NCBI GenBank assembly: GCA_022496805.1
Contig: CM040089.1
Span: forward strand, 40,098,372-40,162,371
DNA: 64,000 bases
Reading direction: 5' to 3'
Source: Pohlia nutans
Lineage: Eukaryota > Streptophyta > Bryopsida > Bryales > Mniaceae
Position numbers and translations under genes: made by a program. Below, piece after piece: positions 55,627 through 64,000 of the stretch. How positions within the stretch are numbered: the stretch's first letter is position 1; each line of letters begins with the position of its first letter. The notes beneath the pieces were generated by a model. That model was not told the origin of the DNA and ran no database searches. It saw only the letters and a program-made list of their open reading frames with translations.

Positions 55627-56249
55627 CTTGCCCACGTTCACCGCGAACTGAAAAATGGGAAGAGAAAAAGGGGTTCGAAGCTGATAGATCTCACCAACCA
55701 CTACTACATTGTCACCAGCTGAGGAATTTGTCTACTGGAAGAGTTCTGGAATGCTAATGACCTAGAAAAACCTGCATTTTGGTGGGCATTATTGAGAGGA
55801 GTGATGAGGGGGTCCGATGAATCGGGAGGAGCGAGGTGGGTATGAAAAAGGAGAGAAGAGGAGCGCCGCCTCAAGTAGGCAGTGAGGGATTTGGGACGAG
55901 GAAGGCGGGGCTGGGGACACCTAACACGGGTTCGTCTTAACTGAACTTCCAATTTATGAGGCCGAGCGCCGCCACTGGGATTGATGGGCACTGGGCAGGG
56001 GTTTGGAAGTATTGTTGTTTGTATATTATGATGATGATGATGCCCTATGGACATTGGCATTCTCTCTCTTGTCCGAGAGAGAGAACGCCACCTCAGCTTT
56101 TGCCACCCGTTTTTGTTCCGTTCGCCATCATCACGGATTAGGCCTGACGATGACGGCGACTCCGACCTCTCGGGATCGATTCCCTGCGACGTCACTTCAC
56201 TGCGCCCTTGTGATTCTTATTTCCTCCTTTATACAAGGCGAAAAGCGTA
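55627..56249 (-). promoter_or_regulatory. 5' leader and promoter region of HLS1-like gene
   Basis: Just upstream of the ATG, TTCCCATTTTTCAG/TTCGCGG is a good acceptor (exon start 55,647), and CAGCTG/GTGACA a possible donor (intron start 55,715), so a short leader intron is likely. The region is much richer in G+C than its flanks. No certain TATA box was found. A TTAA element begins at the distal edge (56,254). Confidence 0.5.
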
Positions 56250-56253
56250 TTAA

Positions 56254-56458
56254 CCCATAAGGCCACCATAAGGCTTTTTATAAAGTAGTTTTGGGTAGAT
56301 TTTTCGTAGATTTTCTTTTGTTCAAATTTATTTATTTTTTATTCAACATATGTAATATTATTCACTAATTCCACACATATAAAATTTGGTTCCATTTTTC
56401 ACAATATGATCATTTAAATGTGTCATTTTGAAACCACGAACCCTTGGTCCTTTAAGGG
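56254..56458. mobile_element. Short TTAA element next to HLS1 promoter
   Basis: TTAA at 56,250-56,253 and 56,459-56,462; the ends are CCCATAAGGCCACC and, on the other strand, CCCTTAAAGGACCAAGG. 205 bp, non-coding. Confidence 0.75.
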
Positions 56459-56559
56459 TTAACAAACTAAGAGAGTATCCAGTGGATGGATGGTGAACAA
56501 TTTTGAACAACTTCATGTATAAACGGATGTATTTCATCCATTTTTATTTATTTTTAAGA

Positions 56560-56910
56560 GTGTGACTAGCTCAAAGGGCATGATTTTTGTGCAACGCTAT
56601 AAATCAATCTATGGCAAGATGGAGAGATGGAAAAAATATCTTGCAAAAATGAAGATATTTTTTGCTTGAAGTTTTATTTGGGAGAAATGCTTTATATTTA
56701 CATTCTCCTACTTTTATCCTCTTGTTTGCTTTTCAAGGGAAGACTAGCTTGATGAAAATGATTTTTGTGTAAAGTTGTAAATCAATCCATGTCTAGATGG
56801 AAAGATTAAAATATTAAAAAGTCTTGCAAAATTGGAGATTTTTTTGTTTAAGTTTTATTTAGCTGAAAAGATATGTATATGCATTCTCTTTCTCCTATCC
56901 TCTCATGGGA
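56560..56910 (+). repeat. Tandem duplication of about 180 bp
   Basis: GACTAGCT..GATTTTTGTG, TAAATCAATC-ATG, AGATGGA-AGAT and TCTTGCAAAA recur in order in two adjacent units (about 56,565-56,745 and 56,745-56,910) with moderate divergence. Confidence 0.75.
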
Positions 56911-57354
56911 ATTAAATGCTATATTTAGGAATATGAAAGTTTTTAAATAAAAAATAGATGTATATTACATTTTGAGAATGCATATGCACACTATCACTAT
57001 CGTAGGTGATGTGTGAAAAAAAACCAGAAAATATATTCTATTTTGTGAAAATGAATGGTGAAACATGTAATTCAATGAATCTCAATGTAATTTAGTGTGA
57101 TGTTTAATGGTTACTCCCTTTATCTACTCTTCATAAATATCTTACTGTTGGCTTTAATAATCTTAATTTATTAATCATATTTTATCCTCTAACTACCATT
57201 GTACTCAGTTTTCAATATTAGATGTTGTAACTATTGACCCCTTAGTAATTGAATTTAGAAAGAAATTCAATTGTAAACCTCAATATTTAATACCATGGAT
57301 GAGGGGCAAGGTTGATACATTCATGCCAAATATCTATTGAAAATAAAAGTTTGT

Positions 57355-57741
57355 TAGAGCACAACCACTCTGGCCACGCCAATGAGATAATTGAGGGGTC
57401 AAACGACTGCCACTTCCATTGTTGTGCACACGAGGCCCAACAAAACCGGTTAATCACCGAACAGTTCGGCAAATCATCGAAGAATTGAATCACATGTGGG
57501 TTCCAACATGTTGCACCCGTTTAGGACAATCTCAACCGTTGGGACAACTCAGAACCGGTGCTATGGAAATATATTGAGGACGCCAACAATATTATAGATG
57601 GTGTTCAAGTAGTTTGGCTGTCCTATTCCACCGCCAGCCCACCGTACAGGTGCATGCTACTAGGGACGCGTCTAGACCTTCATAGAATCAACAAGCAACA
57701 ACTTCCAGTTGCTCAAAAAGAGCACTGTTGGCCTTGCTCTT
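57355..57741. mobile_element. Possible MITE with AGAGCA-type ends
   Basis: AGAGCACAACCACTCTGGCC at the left and, on the other strand, AGAGCAAGGCCAACAGTGCT at the right resemble the AGAGCATCTCCAACAG ends of common plant MITEs. Divergence is high and no target duplication was confirmed. Confidence 0.4.
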
Positions 57742-58534
57742 AGTTCCTACATTTGAAAATATTGTCCAAGAATTAATTTGAATTTTTTTAAATTCTAAAA
57801 AAAATTCATTTATTTCTACACGCATTTGATGTTAAACTTACAAGAAGAAAATGCAGTCATTTATCCACATTTTAAATAAATAAAAACATTCAAATGTAAA
57901 CTTTTGCCTAGATTTTGTATTGTAGCTACTAATGTCCAAGTAATTTATGCAAAATTCATTACATCTAGTAGCTTTTACCACTGCACAAAAAAAAAAAAAA
58001 AAGGAATATAAAAAAAAAAATCTTGTTGCCCATGTTACAAGTGAGAGATTGAGAGTAATGTGACATAACGTTCTTTATACCTTGCTAGACCCCACCCTTT
58101 ACACTATAGTAGCACTATAGAGAAACTAATAATAAAATAATTCAACTCTCCAACCCTCTTTGCTCGACCCGGTTGAAGTTAGAGAAATTTCTCTACGATT
58201 CCTCCGATCCCTTAACAGATGCTTGAAATTCAAAGCTAAACAATAGAGGGACAAAAGATTGTTATAGAAGTTGTGAAATGTGAACTACTGTTGGTGCAAA
58301 ATACCAAAGTGTTTTAGATTTTGTCCGAGAAGATTATTAGATTTTATTGTATACATTCATACAAGGCAAGCATAACATTCAGTAGCCTTCATACCCATTG
58401 CCTTTCCTTCATACACTTTGCTTATCACCTTGAGCCTCCACTTAGCTATTGATGAAGTATTGTTGGGTGTGGGATATTCCACACCATCTTCTATAGACAA
58501 TGCATGCTAATGAGTGTTATGGGATTTTTTTTAA

Positions 58535-59101
58535 CCCCTAAAGGACCACAACTACGTTTCTTTCCAAACACTCCAAAGTACCCCTTCTCATGAAAAGACA
58601 AATATTTTTTGATCAAAAAACTTTTTGACCAATCCAACCGTAGGATATATCAACCAACTTGAATTTATTACAACCTACAAATTTCAACCATTCAATGTTC
58701 TTCAATAGTAAGATTATAAGCTTCAAAGTTGGTTGCACTTTTATTTTTTGGCTTGTTGCCCAAATTTGAAATTTTCTGAAAATCACCAAAATGCAAAGTT
58801 TAGTCTCAGATTTGGTAAAATGAATTTGGCAATTGTGTATATGGGGGTGTTAGCTCATTGTGTGCAAAACTTTCAGATGCATAGCCCATAGTATGAAAAT
58901 TTCCAGAAGCTGCGTGCAATTGGGGTTTTCACCTTTGCATGATAGTATTTTTGATCTATATATCACCTACGTACGCAAATTACCATCCTATCTTTGTTAC
59001 AAAGAGTAGAATCACCACAAAAAATCTCAAAAATTGAAGATCAATACTCATTCCACACTGAGCTAACCGAACTTGAAAAATCAACCTTGGTCCTTTAGGC
59101 G
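58535..59101 (-). mobile_element. TTAA-flanked element, inverted copy of 5,729-6,300
   Basis: TTAA at 58,531-58,534 and 59,102-59,105; the ends are CCCCTAAAGGACC and, on the other strand, GCCTAAAGGACCAAGG. Its 567 bp match the 5.7-kb element in reverse, including GGGGGTGTTAGCTCATTGTG. Confidence 0.9.
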
Positions 59102-59105
59102 TTAA

Positions 59106-59676
59106 CCCCTAACTGCCTAATCGACCATATTTGGTCGATTCAAAATTTCAGAGTTTAAAAAAAGTTCAGCCTACTTTAAACGTCCATAGCTTTTGCAAAA
59201 ATAACAATTTTTGAGCGTCATTTTTTTTCCCTTGTAGATATTGAAACTGAGCAACTTTTCCAAAAATAAATTCTAAATTTTGTTTTACTGATTTTCCTCT
59301 AAAGCCCTCAAAGTGACAGCATCTTAAATTGTCACAATTTTGAAAATCTGCCCGGAACGGAATCTTTAAGTTTTTTATCAAATAAGATTAGTTCTAACAT
59401 GAACAAGGTAACCACCATATAGAACCAATGTTTTTGACCTATCATACTTGATTCCAAGTCAAAATGACTAAACATATATTTTTTATGAATTTTCGAAGAA
59501 AATTCTTATAAATTGATTATTAAATAACTCATAGCATTTTTCCAAAATTTAACCATATGGATGTTGTCTTATTGTTGTGCTCTACATATGTTTAAAAATT
59601 GAAGCTCATAAAAGTTGAGTAAGATGGACATTATGACACATCAAGCATTTCATGAAAACCCTTGGGCACTTAGGGG
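59106..59676. mobile_element. TTAA element sharing its left TTAA with 58,535-59,101
   Basis: Begins CCCCTAACTGCC directly at the TTAA (59,102-59,105) that ends the previous element; right TTAA at 59,677-59,680 after CACTTAGGGG. GACCATATTTGGTC near the left end is a small palindrome like the one in the 911-bp family. 571 bp, non-coding. Confidence 0.85.
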
Positions 59677-60228
59677 TTAAACATGTAAGTTACCGGGTAC
59701 TTCATGAGGAAATAGAAATGCCTTGACACTAGTGTTGACAGCAACTTAGTGGCTTCCAGTACTGCCACCAGTATACTTAGTATTGATGCGCGGCTTCAAC
59801 TTATTATTCCTTCTAGAAATACTACGGTACCCAAGCCACTACTACAAGCCAATAATGAGAAATCATAACTCCGCCATGAGGACTGGGAGGACTCGTAGCT
59901 AGTGAGTACTTGTGCTAGTGCTCCCAGTCATTTACCTCCAGTACTAGTAAGTTACTGTACATTCCTGGATTGGCAATTTGGCACTCCCTCAAGTGGATCA
60001 ACTTCCCTTCTGTCATTGAATCATGCTTGCATCATTTCTCTCACAAAATCCACTTGAAGGACCCCCGGGCTGGTTTAGAGCATCCACAACCAGTGATTTA
60101 AAAATAAATAAAAAAATTTGTGCCTATATATCGCCAACTTGCTATTTGAAAAATGGGCTAGCTAAGGTTCTTTAGCAATTAGTGGAGTTCACCCATTTCG
60201 ACAGAAGCAGTGTACATAGAAGCTTTAA

Positions 60229-60798
60229 CCCCTAACTGCCCAAGCAGGCGTTTTTGGCTTGATGTACAGGTTTATATCCGTATTTTCTCATCCGTCATGC
60301 ATTTTTTGTGGTGTGATTTTTTTACTGAATTTTTTATGGGAAGTTAACTTCATGTATGTGTGATCCGATCGAAAAGGAAATAATTTTTGAAAAAATTATG
60401 CCTCATTTTGTGTTGTAGTGTTTCACTGAAAATCTTGAAGATTTTGGTCTAAAAGTGTTCATGAAAAAAAAAACTATTAAAATCAAGCATCCAAAAAATC
60501 TCCAAAAATCACTACACGTAAAGTACTACATTATAACCCATCACAACAAATTTCATCCACATATTGTCAATATCTTATTCGTAATTGAATTACAAAGTAA
60601 TTTTTTATTTTATGTTTCAAAATTTATAAAAAAAGATTAGTGATAGTAGTCATAGATCTAACTGTATAGATAGAATCTAAAATTAAAAATGTATAACTTT
60701 TATTCATACATCAAGTTCCAAATATTCATATTAATTGCATTTTATAATGCATCTTTGCAAAACTGCCTAAACTGGACATAGGTGAGGACGTTTAGGGG
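60229..60798 (-). mobile_element. TTAA element, inverted 570-bp subfamily member
   Basis: TTAA at 60,225-60,228 and 60,799-60,802; the ends are CCCCTAACTGCCC and CCCCTAAACGTCC. It matches the reverse complement of 36,531-37,099, for example TTATGCCTCATTTTGTGTTG. Confidence 0.9.
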
Positions 60799-60808
60799 TT
60801 AACATTAA

Positions 60809-61119
60809 CTCCTAAATGTACTGACCCTTTGAACACGAGTAGAAGTTAGCCTCAAAAATAGATATTAGCATGGCTTAGGTGTACATGAGAGGACCATTGC
60901 AAGCACAAAATCTACCCAACAAATTTGACATACTTGCAGTTGGAGGCCTCTCCAATATTATCAACAACTCCCCATCACAAGAGATTTATTGTAATTGGTA
61001 AAGAATTTAATAGTCTTACAAAGGTGACTTGAATGAAAGTCATTTGAGATTTTATAAGAAAATTGCAAGGCTTTGAATTTGTTCGTGATCCAGTTTTTGG
61101 ATGCTGGGATGTTTAGGGA
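60809..61119. mobile_element. Short TTAA element, 311 bp
   Basis: TTAA at 60,805-60,808 and 61,120-61,123; the ends are CTCCTAAATGTACTG and, on the other strand, TCCCTAAACATCCC. Only two bases separate its left TTAA from the right TTAA of the preceding element. Confidence 0.75.
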
Positions 61120-62148
61120 TTAAATACAATGTCTCACCACCCAATCTTTAGCTAACGATGACGTGGACTTGTCATGATTTGGGTATCTTCTATAGTGATT
61201 TGGAAATAGTAATAAGGTGTTCCAGAGAGGGGCTAAAGAACCTTATGTTGCTACAAGAAAGATTGGGTAAAACAATAGAGTATATCGCCATAATCTTCCC
61301 TTATCATTGGTATGTATAGCCAACAATTCTATAAAAAAAAATGTATTTGAAGTACAAAAAAATTCTAAATTGCCAAAAATGCTTTCTATTTTTCAAGTTT
61401 CAATTTACAAATTGCCAATGGATTGCAATCTTTCTCAACACTATATCCTATATTATTTTTCATCCATCCAAATTACTTTTGGCCTTGTGCTAGTTGACTA
61501 TCATTTGTGCGGTATGCATCTTCAAAATAAGATATTGTAAGTTTTTGGAAAACGACACAATTGGTTTATATCAAGTTTCATTCTTAGTTCAAAATGTGAG
61601 ATCTTAAACATGATTTTCCAAAATAAGTAGAATCAAATAATGGAAACTACACCATCTCGTAGTGCATGTTATTGCAACGTTGTTAAAATAATTTTAATTT
61701 TTTTTGTGTTAATTTGGGATTTTAAATTGAATTTCAAGAGAAAACCTTGCAAAATTATTTTAAAAATATAAATAAATAAATGATGAATCCAACCGTAAAG
61801 ATGTGATCTTCACATTGACATTTACAACTTTGGTTTGTACATCAACTCCATTTTTATTTTTCATCAAACATTTTATAATGAATCTTTGAAAACAATGTTG
61901 AATCGAGACGTTAAAGGGTTAATAGCAAGTTCAAGAGGATTCCAATGCATTTTAGCACGCATTATTTGAACAACTTATGAATAAGTTACAAATTTCTAAA
62001 ATGTTGACTATAGGTTGACTATAAAGCAATCTTAAACTTTGATGTTCAGATTGTGTACATTCTCAGCAAGGTGTCAAATCTACTTATTATGAAAGATTGA
62101 GCTAGGGACAATTTAAGGGAAAGATCACTTTTAGTTATAGTTACCTTA

Positions 62149-62594
62149 AGGCATCCGCATCCATGCCCTCTAGAGTTTGATACATGCAATAACTATATGA
62201 AAAATGCTAAGGGAAATTCAAAAAGACCTCTTGACCATCAATCCTAGCGTGTTAAGAAATGGCCCTTCAAATCTAAGTTAAGTTGACTATATCCTACATT
62301 CTACTTGTGACTGATCCATTGACTATTTGATGTGCAGTTTTGGTGCTTGAGGGGCGTTCAAGGGTGGGGAAGTGTAAAGGCCTCTTTACACTAGAGGCGA
62401 GAAGCCGTAAGGAGAGAAATTTCAGCCAACGAGAGGCCTAGAAACCAAGAAGACCAATTTCCCATTGGTTGAAATTTCTCTCTTCATGGCTTCTCACCTC
62501 TAATGTAAAGAGGCCCTAAGTTCAAGGACTCTTCAAATGTAGATAAATAATTTTAACGAGTCAACTTTAACGTGCATGGGTGTGGATGCCCTTA
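62149..62594. mobile_element. Possible MITE, ends TAAGGCATCCGCATCCATG
   Basis: The left TAAGGCATCCGCATCCATGC and the reverse complement of the right end, TAAGGGCATCCACACCCATG, are imperfect inverted repeats enclosing 446 bp. A second hairpin element (62,377-62,517) lies inside. Confidence 0.5.
62377..62517. repeat. Hairpin MITE, about 140 bp
   Basis: AGGCCTCTTTACACTAGAGG and GAGAAGCC..GGAGAGAAATTTCAGCCAA pair with the reverse-oriented copy ending TAATGTAAAGAGGCCC. Arms are about 55 bp and the loop is short. Confidence 0.8.
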
Positions 62595-62929
62595 CATCAA
62601 AGTGGAATATAATCTAGGATGTTCCACAACCTGGCTCCTAAATACAATATAATTGCAGCCTAATTCTGCCATGAGAGCATCCAGCCTTTATTACCTTGCT
62701 GATCATGCTTGTTGCTAAACTAATCATCTAACTAATTTTCACCCACCAATCACTAATCACTGCTAAGTTGAACCTGATTTCGGCAGTCACCCTTTTAATG
62801 ATTAATGCCCTAATTAAACCTGATTAGAATGGGATTCATCAAGATTTGGTTCCTATTTCAATGATTAACCCCTAAACGTCCTCTGTGCAGTAAAGGGTTC
62901 CCTTTATTTGTGTAATAATAAAAAATAAA

Positions 62930-63505
62930 CCCCTAAACGTCTTCACCCCATTCCAGATTTGGAGAATTAGGAGAATTTCAAAAATGCATTATGAAATACA
63001 ACTAAGAGGGATATTTTGAACCTGATGTATGAGTAAAAGTTGTACGTAATAAATTTTTGATTCTATCCATACCATTAGATCTATGATTGCAATCACCAAT
63101 ATTTTTGTATCAAATTTGAAACTTAAAATTCAAAATTCTTTCGTAATTTGATTACAAATAAGATATTGACAATTTGTACATGAAACTTGTTGTAATTGGT
63201 TGAAATGTAATACTCTAAGTGTAGTGATTTTTGGAGATTTTTTGGTTGTTTAATTTTATAAGTTGACTTTTTTTAAGAGCACTTTTTCACTAAAATCTTC
63301 GAAATTTTGGGTGAATCACTACTACATGAAATGAGGCATAAAAATTTCACAAATCATCCCCTTTCAAATCGGATCACACATGCATGAAGCTAACCTCTTA
63401 TAAAATATATAGTAAAATTTACATTGCAAAAAGTCAATGACGGATGAGAAATTTGTGTTTGATTCTATACATCTTTCACTTTCTGAATGGTTGGACGTTT
63501 AGGGA
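62930..63505 (+). mobile_element. TTAA element, 570-bp subfamily
   Basis: Begins CCCCTAAACGTCTTC after a degenerate TAAA and ends before TTAA at 63,506-63,509. 576 bp, non-coding. The sequence after it (63,510-63,765) resumes TTTTGTGAGTTGACTTTTTC, the right part of another member, so this is probably a nested insertion. Confidence 0.85.
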
Positions 63506-63509
63506 TTAA

Positions 63510-63765
63510 TTTTGTGAGTTGACTTTTTCAAGAGCACTTTCACACTGAAATCTTAGAAATGTATGATGAATCACTGCAACATGAAATAAGGCATAAATTT
63601 TCACAAATCATTTTTTTTTCTGATCGGTTGACACGTGCATGAAACTAACTTCTCATAAAATCTATAGTAGAAAATCCTCACTACAAAAAGTGCATGATAG
63701 ATGAGAAAATTTATGTTGATTCTATTCATCATCCATAAAATGGATGGATGGATGTTTAAGAGTTA
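63510..63765 (+). repeat. Right-hand fragment of a TTAA element
   Basis: Carries GTGAGTTGACTTTTTCAAGA, AACATGAAATAAGGCATAA and a worn end GGATGTTTAAGAGTTAG of the 570-bp subfamily. The left part is missing. Confidence 0.7.
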
Positions 63766-64000
63766 GCTCCCAAGTGAACGTAGTTGAATATTTATTCCAA
63801 TGTGTATCTCCCAGTAAAATGCTAAGTAATCATGGTATTGCTTACAATAAGATTGTAAATAGTGATCTAAAAATAAAACAAAAATTCAATATTTTTAGGC
63901 AGTGCAAGTTGTGATCTTCAATGTATTGATGAAGCTCCTTATGTAATCTGGATGAAACATGTAAAACATGGATGAAATGTGGTGTTTTTATCTAACATAC

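Noticed and set aside
55704..56195. 163-codon frame upstream of HLS1 as a separate gene
   Set aside because: It lies in the GC-richer leader/promoter region of the same strand, has no recognisable domain, and is better explained as 5' sequence.

Overview
The window looks like nuclear DNA of a streptophyte: a land plant, or a green alga close to them. The evidence is one intact host gene of the plant HOOKLESS1 (HLS1) acetyltransferase family with plant-like GT-AG introns, CACTA-type and other plant-style DNA transposons, and a Dualen-type LINE of a group first described from a green alga. The species cannot be fixed from the sequence. Gene density is very low. Apart from HLS1 (54.15-55.63 kb, minus strand, 403 codons) nearly everything recognisable is mobile DNA, much of it nested.

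Layout. 1-8 kb: AT-rich spacer, an (AT)n tract, and several terminal-inverted-repeat (TIR) elements, including a 162-bp CACTA MITE at 4.1 kb and a long hairpin at 6.7 kb. 8.0-16.9 kb: first copy of a large TIR element carrying two outward-facing genes, A and B. 16.9-31 kb: a long foldback repeat whose left arm was split by a complete 11.6-kb non-LTR retrotransposon (17,951-29,576, minus strand). That insertion has an 11-bp target-site duplication, and the intact right arm preserves the empty site. 31-42 kb: a truncated second copy of the retrotransposon (34.5-35.8 kb) and a chain of TTAA-flanked elements. 42.0-48.5 kb: second copy of the large two-gene element, itself inside a TTAA element. 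48.5-52 kb: more TTAA elements, SINE-like repeats and a hairpin MITE. 52-56.3 kb: the HLS1 neighbourhood. 56.3-64 kb: more TTAA elements and MITEs.

Three systems stand out. (1) The retrotransposon carries AP-endonuclease, reverse transcriptase, RNase H, a CCHC knuckle and a PD-(D/E)XK-like restriction endonuclease, the Dualen/RandI layout, with a 2A-type motif ahead of the endonuclease. It is now broken by nonsense codons and frameshifts. (2) The two-gene element (8,943 and 6,465 bp copies) has 31-bp TIRs sharing the core GCACTTGGCC. Genes A and B diverge from a central GC-hairpin and T-rich block. In the better-preserved copy each gene seems to have a TATA box, a short 5' exon with a splice donor, and a first intron filled with a tandem array. 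The arrays of the two copies are unrelated in sequence, but each monomer has a perfect palindrome at its core. The proteins are not recognised. (3) A large set of short TTAA-flanked elements, mostly ending CCCCTAAA, inserts into itself repeatedly. One nested insertion can be compared with its empty site inside this window.

Limits: boundaries were read by eye; similarity statements are approximate; no database search was possible.
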